Shown here one piece after another: positions 42,963 to 51,893 of a DNA stretch of 64,000 bases. The translations under genes and the position numbers were made by a program. The stretch covers positions 49,074,228 through 49,138,227 of the forward strand of contig JASEVX010000013.1 in assembly GCA_031761405.1 (NCBI GenBank), in the 5' to 3' direction. This DNA comes from Serripes groenlandicus. Lineage: Eukaryota > Mollusca > Bivalvia > Cardiida > Cardiidae. Every line of letters begins with the position of its first letter. Positions within the stretch are counted from its first letter, which is position 1. The notes below the pieces were generated by a model that saw only the letters and a program-made list of their open reading frames with translations, made no database searches and was not told where the DNA came from.

Positions 42963-43924
42963 CCATTTCCCTCTTACAGCCATTCAGAAGCAGCCGACTT
43001 TGACACACACATGGAACAACTCTATATATTACGGTGTTCCGTTAGGGCCATCGTGCTATCGCGCATACGCGATGCCACGATAGCACGATGACACGATGGT
43101 GATGACACGATGACACGATGACACGATGATGATGGTACGATGACACGATGGTGATGGCACGATGGCACGATGACGATGACGCGATGTAATATCGCGTCAT
43201 CGTCATCGTGCCATCGTAGCATCGCTCCATCACCATCGTGTCATCGTGTCATCGCGTCATCGTCATCGTGCTATCGTGTCATCACCATCGTGTCATCGTA
43301 CTATCACCATCGTGTCATCGTGTCATCGTGTCATCACCATCGTGTCATCGTGCTATCGTGGCATCGCTTGTGTTTGTTGACAGCGCGATAGCACGATGGC
43401 CCTAACGGAACACTAGTGTTCCGTTAGGGCCATCGGGCTATCGCGCATACGCGATGCCACGATAGCACGATGACACGATGGTGATGGTACGATGACACGA
43501 TGGTGATGGCACGATGGCACGATGACGATGACGCGATGTAATATCGCGTCATCGTCATCGTGCCATCGTAGCATCGCTCCATCACCATCGTGTCATCGTG
43601 TCATCGCGTCATCGTCATCGTGCTATCGTGTCATCACCATCGTGTCATCGTACCATCACCATCGTGTCATCGTGTCATCGTGTCATCACCATCGTGTCAT
43701 CGTGCTATCGTGGCATCGCGTGTGCTTGTTGACAGCGCGATAGCACGATGGCCCTAACGGTACACCGTAATATATGCATGAATGTATGACTATTTAAAAG
43801 AGTTGAAAACATTGTCTCGAAAGAAGAAAATGTTCAGCATGAGCAATTTCTCCTTTTTGCTATAATGTTTTTATTAGTTTTCCGCTTCAGATGCGTTGAG
43901 AGGCGTCTAAAAGTGTGTGTATAT

Positions 43925-43926
<2 letters not shown>
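42959..43926 (-). mobile_element. P1 MITE holding two R1 palindromes
   Basis: The left part (42959-43033, CAGAAGCAGCCGACTTTGAC) and right part (43763-43926, TATTTAAAAGAGTTGAAAAC then core CATGAGCAATTTCTCC) are one P1. About 730 bp of R1 sequence lies between them. The right terminus is replaced by a G32 run. Confidence 0.75.
43034..43762. mobile_element. Two R1 hairpin elements in tandem
   Basis: Two copies (43034-43415 and 43416-43762) each begin GTGTTCCGTTAGGGCCATCG and end with the complement. Inside, one arm repeats CGATGACA/CGATGGTGATG and the other CATCGTGT/CATCACCATCG. The fold point is GACGCGATGTAATATCGCGT. The arms are built from short repeats but stay complementary over about 150 bp. 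The junction reads GGAACACTAGTGTTCC. Confidence 0.85.

Positions 43927-43956
<30 letters not shown>
43925..43956 (+). repeat. G32 run
   Basis: Pure G at the spot where a P1 terminus (TATGGGAAAGGG) should be. Confidence 0.95.
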
Positions 43957-43957
<1 letters not shown>

Positions 43958-44540
43958 AATGTTTGCATAGCATTTCTCATAGGCGCGTTTAATAATTGTT
44001 ACTTTCCTTTTACATTGTGTGAAATACACCCAGTGCCAAGTCAGGAGATATACGGTCTTAACATCTCTCTACTTTAACAGCTGTATTAAAGTTATATTAT
44101 TGGTGTCAACAAACTAATACGGCTACACATCTAGGTTTTCAATAGAAGTGCTATTTAGGTCTATATAAAACAGACGGAGACAGCGAAGGTGTGTTGAAAC
44201 AGCGCAGGCGCACAGGCTTATCCAAATCTACACTGTTCGTAATTACAATACGGTCCCCCAATCCACCTGACGCGATTTACAATTTCGTATTTCTTTCAGC
44301 ATATTGAATCAACACTATTCTTTGTACGACCGTGCAAATAGTGCATTGTCAGTGCGGAGCGAACTTCAAAACAAACACACGGAAAAACAAAGGTACGGAA
44401 TAAAGGGGTCCTTGAGAAGATTCTTTTGTAGCAGTCTTCTGCGTTGACAAGGGATGCCATGTGCAAAACAAATGGTCTTACGTGTTTTGTGGGCACCCTT
44501 CGCATTATTAATGCCCATGTTATATTCGTCCTTATTTACC
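43957..44540. other. No feature recognised
   Basis: Frames of 69-81 codons on both strands overlap each other and match no family I know. Confidence 0.5.
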
Positions 44541-44544
44541 CCCT

Positions 44545-44760
44545 CCTCTGTCCCAGGGTACACCAGCTTTCTGGCTTCTCCAGCATACGACTTTTGGAAA
44601 CATTGTGACAAAAGAAAAATTTCTCAGGATGAGCAATTTCTCATTTTTGCACAATATTTTCAATTTTGTTTAATAAATGTGTTGTTATTTTTTTAGAGAG
44701 TTTCCATATTTTTGACTAAATTCTTTCGATGCAGATTTTTTTGCAAGTGGGAAAGGGTCG
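44545..44760 (+). mobile_element. P1 MITE, left end decayed
   Basis: Core half lost (TTTCTCAGGATGAGCAATTT); right end AAGTGGGAAAGGG. Confidence 0.7.
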
Positions 44761-44781
44761 ACGGCCATTTTAGATTCGTTT

Positions 44782-45013
44782 TTAACGCTTTCCCTCATAT
44801 AGACGCTTTCTGACGCCTCCGCAGCAGACGGCTCTTTGAAAACATAGTGACAAAAGAAGAAATTGCTCAACACGAGCAATTTCTCCTTTTGCCACAATGT
44901 TTTCCACTTTTAGTCATAGGTTATCCATTCAATTATAGAGATTTTCTATTTTGTTGACAAAATATGTTTAAAGTCGTCTGCTGCAGAATTGTCGTATGAA
45001 GGGAAGGGTTTAA
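44782..45013 (+). mobile_element. P1 MITE, complete
   Basis: TTAA at both ends; core GCTCAACACGAGC, one mismatch in the loop. Confidence 0.86.
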
Positions 45014-45088
45014 TACACACACAGGCACATGTTCAATGATGTTTTTAGGGTATTTGGACTTCTTTTTACAACTTAGATAAAAACGATG

Positions 45089-45288
45089 NNNNNNNNNNNN
45101 NNNNNNNNNNNNNNNNNNNNNNNNNNNNNNNNNNNNNNNNNNNNNNNNNNNNNNNNNNNNNNNNNNNNNNNNNNNNNNNNNNNNNNNNNNNNNNNNNNNN
45201 NNNNNNNNNNNNNNNNNNNNNNNNNNNNNNNNNNNNNNNNNNNNNNNNNNNNNNNNNNNNNNNNNNNNNNNNNNNNNNNNNNNNNNNN
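45089..45288. other. Assembly gap, 200 N, at a GA tract
   Basis: Standard-size gap ending in AGAAAGAGAGAG, so the missing DNA is probably more of the same simple repeat. Confidence 0.98.
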
Positions 45289-45452
45289 AGAAAGAGAGAG
45301 AGAGACATAGAGAGAGAGAGAGGGAGAGAGAGAGACAGACAGAGACAGAGACAAAGACAGAGACAGAGACAAAGACAGAGACAGAGAGACAGAAGATACA
45401 CAGGAGCACGAGAGAGGATGATAGTCAGAGAGACAGACAGAGAGAGGAGGAG
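45289..45452 (+). repeat. (GA)n/(GACA)n tract
   Basis: Purine-rich repeats with GACAGAGACAAAGACAGAG stretches bordering the gap. Confidence 0.95.
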
Positions 45453-45589
45453 AAACAGGAGAAAAGTATTTAAGCAACCATTTAGTTTCGGGTTTAAGAA
45501 GGACGCTAACAGCTTTCTCTTCAGATGTTTAATATCTTAAGAACCGTCAGCTTAAAAAAAAAAATATTAATATAAAACTAAAGAGCGTT

Positions 45590-45965
45590 GACCCTTTCCT
45601 GCAAACATTGATTGCTTGTTTTGTGTGTAACGCTGCTTTCAACAATTTTTCAGTTATATTACGGCATTCCTGGGTAAGTTACCAGTACTACTACTGGTCC
45701 ATTTCATCCTGACACCCGCCCGACAGTCGTAAAGCTAACCCCGCAACCCTGAGCACCAAGGAGGACAGCCATTACTACTGTTGTTTTAAAGTATTTAGTA
45801 TGACCCAAACGTGGGATCAAACCCGCGACCTCCCGCACTCGAGGCGGACGATCAACCACTACACAACCGAGGTGGTCCTTCCTACAAACAACATCTGCAG
45901 CAGACGAATTTGAAAATATCTTGACAAAAATATGAAAATCTCTGTAAATAATAATATACATGTAA
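45590..45965 (-). mobile_element. P1 fragment split by SINE B
   Basis: CCCTTTCCTGCAAACA (45592-45607) and the part from ACATCTGCAGCAGACG (45889 on) are one P1 left half. The SINE between them has a target duplication from P1. Confidence 0.75.
45608..45886 (-). mobile_element. SINE B, full length, with target duplication
   Basis: TTCCTGCAAACA at the left and TTCCTACAAACA at the right give a 12-bp duplication with one change, taken from a P1 element. Head at the right (GTGTAGTGGTTGATCGTCCG on the sense strand). Confidence 0.85.
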
Positions 45966-46002
45966 CATGTCTTACCATGAAAAACTGTTAATGATTGATT
46001 TG

Positions 46003-46140
46003 ATCATTTTTAGTATGTTGACCTTGTTTGAAAGTGAAAGAAGAGAATGACGGTAACCAGTTTCGCCTGGTGAATCTTTTCTTGCATAATGTATAATGCA
46101 TGACCCCCCCTATTTTCTTTGGATTGTTTTAAAGCTTAGG
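46003..46140 (+). repeat. Dispersed repeat X, partial
   Basis: TTGATTTGATCATTTTTAGT to CTTTGGATTGTTTTAAAGCT. Confidence 0.8.
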
Positions 46141-46386
46141 AAAAACTGATTTCCACGTATATGAAAAGCCGTCTTATTATTAATTGGTAAAAAAAGGTAT
46201 CTCTAAGAAAAGAGATCGCAATAAATATATGGACTTTTACTTTTTTAGAAAATATCACGTTATCTTAGTCTCTTCAGCGAAATGTCTAAATACTTAAGAG
46301 AACGGCTTACTATTGAAGTGCGTAAAAGAACTACGTAGAAACAATGGAAACTTCAGACGAGAAATCGGTACCTAATGATCCGTTTC

Positions 46387-46468
46387 CTAACCCTTTCCCA
46401 GATGTATACGTATTGAGACGTACCCAACGCGTACGAATTTGAAGACATTGCGGCGAAGGGAGTATTTA
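46387..46468 (+). mobile_element. P1 fragment before a P2 element
   Basis: CTAACCCTTTCCCAGATG to GAAGACATTGCGGCGAAGGG, ending where P2 begins. Confidence 0.6.
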
Positions 46469-46685
46469 TTAACCCTTTCAGCGCCGAATTGTTTAAAGTA
46501 GACTCTTCTTTCATGTTCAAACTCGGACGAGTCTATTTTCATGTTATAGGATTTTTTGGAATATATTTCTAACTCACAGCCAAACAATGCAGATTTCAGG
46601 TGAGACAGCTCGTTACGAGCTGACTCACCTGAATCTGCATTGTTTGCAAAAAGCTCAATATTGCCTTTGGCGCTGAAAGAGTTAA
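46469..46685 (+). mobile_element. P2 MITE, complete
   Basis: Close copy of the element at 42067, TTAA at both ends, centre AGCTCGTTACGAGCT. It interrupts or follows a P1 fragment. Confidence 0.85.
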
Positions 46686-46831
46686 TGTTAGGAAACTTTG
46701 CTAAACGCATTGTTATAGACCCAGTTTGTCTCCAAATCGATCCGTGTTTTGTCAGTCGGTTTGGACGTGGGTCGTTGTTCAAAAGGACGTGGGTTCGTTC
46801 TCATTCGTACATGGTGATTGGCATAAGAAGA

Positions 46832-47024
46832 AACACTTTCCCACGTTTTTAAAAACGTTGTGGCAAATAGAATAATTGCTCAAGATGAGCAATTTCTGCA
46901 TTTGTCATATTGTTTTCAACTTTTTTCAATGCTTAAACTGACATTTATACATATTTTCCATGTTTTTGCTCAGATTTTTTCAAAGTCGTTTGCTGCAAAT
47001 GTGTTGTATATGGGAAAGGGTTAA
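46832..47024 (+). mobile_element. P1 MITE, left part shortened
   Basis: Core GCTCAAGATGAGC; right end TATGGGAAAGGG TTAA. Confidence 0.78.
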
Positions 47025-47089
47025 CGGCATGCGTCATTTGACTTCAATCAAATGGGGGGAATGTGTGGATTTAAGAAACTAGTTCCCCG

Positions 47090-47192
47090 TGAAGAATGCT
47101 CTGTGAGGGACTGTTTCATGAGAGCCATGAAACCTATGTGTAGGTGAGCTGGCTGCCAGAGATATAATTGAGGAATTGTTGAAAAAGGCGTC
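47090..47192 (+). mobile_element. SINE A fragment, decayed
   Basis: ATGTGTAGGTGAGCTGGCTG and ATATAATTGAGGAATTGTTG. Confidence 0.6.
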
Positions 47193-47449
47193 AGCTGTCT
47201 CCCGCTATCGGGCTAAACGTTCGTGTTATATCGATGGTGATTGACCAACTCTTCAAGGAGATGATATTAAACTGTTCATATCTTACTGTTTGAGATATAC
47301 ATTGTAAAACAAGGGGTGGCTAAATGAATCCGATGATATTACTAAGGAAACTCAGGGGCCCTCAATACGTCGGTCGAAATTGATTGGTTAATTGAAGTCA
47401 ATTATTACAACAATAGTTATATAATGGCGAACAATTCGCAAATAGTCAA

Positions 47450-47763
47450 AGTTGCGCCAAATACATCCGCTGTCATGCTGATCTGGCAAATAGTCCCTAA
47501 AACAAACTTTGTTTGCCTACAAATGAGGTTATACCATCACCAGAATGCATTTAATATTTGACATTGAGTTAAGATTAATTGTGAATGTATATAGGATGCA
47601 CTGGAAATAATTGATTTGATCAATTTTAGTATTTTGACCTTGTTAGGAAATGAAAGTAGAGAAAGTGAAAGACCGGTCTTGTCCGGGCCTGATTTGGTCC
47701 AAAAGGACGATAACAAAATTCGCCCGGTGAATTCTTTCTTGCATAATGCATGACCTCCCATTT
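47450..47763 (+). repeat. Dispersed repeat X, left two thirds
   Basis: ACATCCGCTGTCATGCTGAT through GCATAATGCATGACC. Confidence 0.82.
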
Positions 47764-47809
47764 TCTACCCAGACAACTGTAACTTATAGCAGATTTCATA
47801 TATTTTTTT

Positions 47810-48155
47810 TTTATTATTTAAGTCTCATCCATGTACAATCATATATATTTACATGTATTGTTAAAATAATATTACAAATAAAAAGCACATGGCCTTTCAT
47901 GAAATGAAATACAAGAGACTGTCATACGTATAGTATGTAAAACATCAATATCTGACACATATCACAAGCATGTATATATATTATATATGGTACAATAAAG
48001 ACTCGGATGCTAATTTCGTCTATAAAAAGTGAAGAAAGTCGACACCGAAGGATAAAATGTGCACAAACGCACGCATAAGAATTGTTTTTAGAAATAAGAC
48101 GCCGGACTCCATCAAGATCGGAGTGAGACTAATTAGCAGCCGATTCCATCAATGC
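47810..48155 (+). repeat. Repeated segment Y without P1
   Basis: Continuous copy of the segment split at 32820-33230. AAAATGTGCACAAACGCAC and CGGAGTGAGACTAATTAGCA are shared. Confidence 0.78.
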
Positions 48156-48251
48156 ATATATATATATATATTATCATAAAAATGTATTTGTCCTGAACAT
48201 ATTAGCATGTATTACTGAAATATAACGATCAACAGTGATTTGTCTATTTGT

Positions 48252-48350
48252 ATTGCGTTTTATACCGCCTTAAACAATATTTCAATTTGATCACGACATG
48301 ACCCAGGTAATTTACAAGTACAGCTTCCTACCACACTAGCGCCTAAGACG
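48252..48350 (-). mobile_element. SINE B-like fragment
   Basis: GCGTTTTATACCGCCTTAAA and ACCCAGGTAATTTACAAGTA. Confidence 0.55.
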
Positions 48351-48359
48351 TCTCGTTAT

Positions 48360-48925
48360 TATGGAACGCCAAATCTACATAAACTCAAATATTTGAAGAG
48401 TTCTTCAAATATTTAGAGAGCTCTCCAATTCAATTGATGATATTATTAATTCAATTGAAGAGCTCTTCAATTGAATTGGATAGCTCTCTAATTCAATTGA
48501 AGATATCTCCAAATCAACTTAATTGAAGATATCTCCAAATCAATTAGAGATATCTTTAAATCAATTGGAGAGCTCTGCAATTCAATTGGAGATTTCCAAA
48601 TCAATTATGGATATGTTTAATTTGGAAGAATTGGAGATATCTCCAATTTATTTGTTGCTCTCTATAATTGAATTAAAGATATCTCCACTTGATTTGGAGA
48701 GATCTCTAATTCAATTAGTGAGAGCAACAATTGAATTGTTGATTTGGAGATATCTTCAATTGAATTAGAGAGGTCTTCAAATCAATTAGAGAGCTCTCCA
48801 ATTGAATTGATGATATCATTAATTCAATTGGAGAGCTCTCTAATTATTTGAAGAGCTCTCTAAATATTTGAAGAGCATCTTCAAATATTTGAGTTTATGT
48901 AGATTCGGCGTTCCATACGGTTATC
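48360..48925. mobile_element. R2 hairpin element with CAATTGAA-type interior
   Basis: Terminal repeats ATGGAACGCCAAATCTACAT and the matching ATGTAGATTCGGCGTTCCAT enclose about 500 bp. The interior is almost only alternations of CAATTGAA, GAGCTCT, GATATCTC and AAATATTTGAA, nearly all self-complementary. Confidence 0.82.
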
Positions 48926-48959
48926 CCCGCCGCACTTTCCAACTAGATAACGCCAACCC

Positions 48960-49795
48960 TTTAGCCCTTTCCCACATACAACAAATCTGCAGCAGACGTC
49001 TTTGAAAACGTATAGGCAAATAAAGGAAAAATCTGTGATAACATTTCAACGGGGCTTTCACTGAAATAGGGGTCAGATGCTGGGCAGTAAATGACTCCTG
49101 CAGAGGTGTTAGAACTGTGTACCGTTAAATTTTCTTGGAGATTTTTGGTGATTCAGGCATAATGTGGGAGACTGTATAAACGAATGTATAAATATTGAAA
49201 GTTGCTGAACTCCAGATGGAGAACACAGTAAGTAATTATTTTGGCAGTAAATGTAGAAAAACTGTCAATTGGAAGTCATGAAAATGTTCACAGTTTGACT
49301 TACTGGGTGTATACACATGAAGCATAAACAATCAATATTTAGATGTTTATGGTACTGGAATGTGAAATTATAACTTTAATTTTATCCCAGAATGATGATT
49401 TTAATATTTCAAGACAACTTTTGAACTAAATGTAGAAAAACTGTCAATTGGAAGTCATGAAAATGTTCACAGTTTGACTTACTGGGTGTATACAAATGAA
49501 GCATACACAAATCAATATTTAGATGTTTATGGTACTGGAATGTGAACTTATAACTTTAATTTTATCCCAGAATGATGATTTTTAATATTTCAAGACAACT
49601 TTTGAACTGTTTTAAAACTTTTGATTATGATATCTATTTACTGGAGTTCAGCACCTTTAATAGAGCTGAAAACATTGTGGCAAAAGGGGAAATTGCTCAT
49701 TATGAGCAATTTCTCCTTTTGTCACAATGTTTTCAAAAGTCTTCCGATTCAGCGGGGTCAAAAGAGCGTCTACAGTGTAGTAAAGTGTTAGGACG
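48960..49795 (-). mobile_element. P1 MITE carrying inserted DNA
   Basis: The left part (CTGCAGCAGACGTCTTTG) and right part (AGCTGAAAACATTGTGGC, core GCTCATTATGAGC, GCGTCTACAGTG) are separated by about 620 bp. That stretch includes the TIR-bounded insert at 49200. Confidence 0.65.
49200..49656. mobile_element. TIR-bounded insert with a 179-bp tandem duplication
   Basis: TTGCTGAACTCCAG at the left and CTGGAGTTCAGCACC at the right form terminal repeats. Inside, the segment AATGTAGAAAAACTGTCAAT to AAGACAACTTTTGAACT occurs twice (about 49250 and 49430). The insert lies in a P1 element. Confidence 0.65.
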
Positions 49796-49814
49796 TATCT
49801 TCACCATGCTAATA

Positions 49815-50078
49815 TTCCAACACTTAATGGTAGAGCGTTCCGCCTCGGTATGGGTTCGATCCCCCGCCGGGTCATACCAAAGACTTTAAAACTGATAGTA
49901 ATGACTGCCCTCCTTGGCGCCGAGGGTTGCGGGGGGGGGGGGGGGGGGGGTAACATTACGACTGATCTGACTGGTGTCAGGATAAACGGACCAGTAGTAC
50001 TGGTAACTTACCCAAGAAACGCCGTGATATAACTGAAAATATGTTGAAAGCGGCGTAAAACACCAAACAATCAATAAA
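49815..50078 (+). mobile_element. SINE B, full length, with a G20 run
   Basis: Head GGTAGAGCGTTCCGCCTCGG and GGGTTCGATCCCCCGCC; body CTGCCCTCCTTGGCGCC. The usual GCGGGG is expanded to G20 at 49931-49950. Confidence 0.85.
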
Positions 50079-50149
50079 TGAACAAACATATTCTGTAATG
50101 TTTTAGATTATAGGTTTGTTTACGACCTTGCTACCTATTACACATGGCT

Positions 50150-50280
50150 TCGAAAGAATGTTGTGTAAGTACTGGTGTGGGAAAGCCAGGAAAACATGGG
50201 TAGGTGCACTGACCGCCGTGATATGACCAAAGCTGTTGAAAGCGGCGTTAAACTCCAAACAAACAAACAAACAAACAAAC
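50150..50280 (+). mobile_element. SINE A, 5'-truncated, CAAA tail
   Basis: AATGTTGTGTAAGTACTGGT to GGCGTTAAACTCC, then (AAAC)n. Confidence 0.78.
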
Positions 50281-50307
50281 CTATTACAAAATAACTACGG
50301 CCAATGT

Positions 50308-50440
50308 TTGATTGACAGGTGTTTTACTCCGCTTTGAAGACTTTTCAAATGATATCACGGCGTTTCCAGTGTATTACTGGCCCATCTAACCTGACACCAG
50401 CAAGACAGTCACATATGCAACCCCGAGCCTAGCAATTAGT
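50308..50440 (-). mobile_element. SINE B, 5'-truncated
   Basis: GTGTTTTACTCCGCTTTGAA to AACCTGACACCAGCAAGACA; sense is minus. Confidence 0.75.
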
Positions 50441-50447
50441 GATCTAC

Positions 50448-50705
50448 AGTACTATAGTCCCTAAAAAAACCTTTGTTTGGGTAGAAACGAGTGTGTACCA
50501 TCACCAGAATGCATTTAATATATGACATTGAGTTTAAATTCATTGTAAATGTGTATAGGATGCACTGGAATTGATTGATTTGATGACTTTTAGTAGTTTT
50601 ACCTTGTTTGAAAGTGAAAGTAGAATGTGAAACACCGGTTTTGTCATAGCCCGATTTGGTCCAAAATGACGGTAACCAGTTCCGCCTGAACAAGTACTGT
50701 CCCCC
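50448..50705 (+). repeat. Dispersed repeat X, middle part
   Basis: ACTATAGTCCCTAAAAAAAC to GACGGTAACCAGTTCCGCCT. Confidence 0.82.
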
Positions 50706-50754
50706 ATGTGTTTTCTACCACCAGCGCCTAAGACCTATTGCAATCCCCACTGGC

Positions 50755-50828
50755 AATGCAACTTACAACACATCTGCAGCTGTCTTTGAAAACATATAGG
50801 CAAATAAGGGGAAAATCTCTATAAACGA
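50755..50828 (-). mobile_element. P1 left fragment
   Basis: CATCTGCAGCTGTCTTTGAA to AATCTCTATAAACGAATG, then SINE B sequence. Confidence 0.6.
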
Positions 50829-50900
50829 ATGCAACCCTGAGTACCAAGAAAGGAAAGTCATTACCACAATGTTTAACTGAAAGTCTTCAGTATGACCCTA
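50828..50900 (-). mobile_element. SINE B middle fragment
   Basis: GCAACCCTGAGTACCAAG and GTCTTCAGTATGACCC. Confidence 0.6.
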
Positions 50901-50967
50901 TGGTCATTGTCTTTCTCCGCTTATCTACATGTATCAGGCAAATTACTTGGTACCGCTAACGCAATCA

Positions 50968-51173
50968 AAAGCGACGCCTCTGCAGAAGACAGCTTTTTAA
51001 AAAACAAAGTGACAAAAGAAGAAATTGATCAAAACGAGCAATTTCTCCTTTTGTCACAATGTTTTCCACTTTAAGTCATAGGTTATCCATTCAATTATAG
51101 AGATTTTCTATTTTTTGACAAAATATGTTCAAAGTCGTCTGCTGCAGAATTGTTTTATGAGGGAAAGGGTTAA
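50968..51173 (+). mobile_element. P1 MITE, left terminus missing
   Basis: Begins at GCGACGCCTCTGCAG; core GATCAAAACGAGC; right TTAA intact. Confidence 0.82.
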
Positions 51174-51198
51174 AGGGAGGTTTAAGCCGAGGGTTGGA

Positions 51199-51424
51199 TT
51201 AACGATTTGCCTCATATAGACGCATTTTTACGCCTATTCAAAGAACGACGTTTGAACAGTGTGGCAAAAGTGTTAAATGCTTAAGATTAGTCATTTCTCC
51301 ATTAGCCACAATGATTTCAACTTTATTCAATAAGTTTTCCTTCATTAATAGAGAGTATCCATATTTCATACTAGATGTTTTCAAAGTCGTCTGCTGCAGA
51401 ATTGTTTTATATGGGAAAGGATTT
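51199..51424 (+). mobile_element. P1 MITE, decayed
   Basis: Left TTAA; core GCTTAAGATTAGTCA; right end TATGGGAAAGGA. Confidence 0.75.
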
Positions 51425-51560
51425 TCTAAGTCTACTGCTTTGGTTAAAATCCAAGATAGCACCATAATCCTATACTTATAAGTATATGGAACATGGCTTA
51501 ATATTATATACTTTAAGGAACACGTTTCAATTATTATAATTTACCTTTTATTTAAGCCTA

Positions 51561-51784
51561 TTGAGCCGTTCCACGAGAAAATCAACATTATGGACTTTGC
51601 GTAATATATCGACCCAGATCAGCCTAAGCATGTCGCCCTGGCTAACCCGGACAGAAACTGTTTGCCTCCTGTGGATTTTCTGTTTCAGGAATCATTATGC
51701 TATACCTCTATATCCTGAGACGGACGGAATGTGTCGGCCCGGACGCAGAGTCCATAATATTGGTTTTCTCGTGGAACGGCTCAA
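51561..51784 (+). mobile_element. H1 palindromic MITE, best termini
   Basis: Terminal repeats TTGAGCCGTTCCACGAGAAA and TTTCTCGTGGAACGGCTCAA match perfectly over 20 bp. The right arm is shorter than the left. Defines family H1. Confidence 0.85.
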
Positions 51785-51893
51785 TTATGTTTACGATTTC
51801 GACTGAAAAGAAACTCTTGCCCTTGCCCTTAACGAACACTTCATATATTTAAGCGGGTTGATTTTCTAGGGGGGTTACTGAAACGACCAATTG

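Noticed and set aside
43170..43743. Ser/His/Arg-rich frames of 73 codons in both R1 copies
   Set aside because: Frames arise from the CATCGT repeats of the hairpin arms and are open in several phases.
45066..45477. Open frames of 111-158 codons over the second N gap
   Set aside because: Undefined residues plus Leu-Ser from a GA tract.
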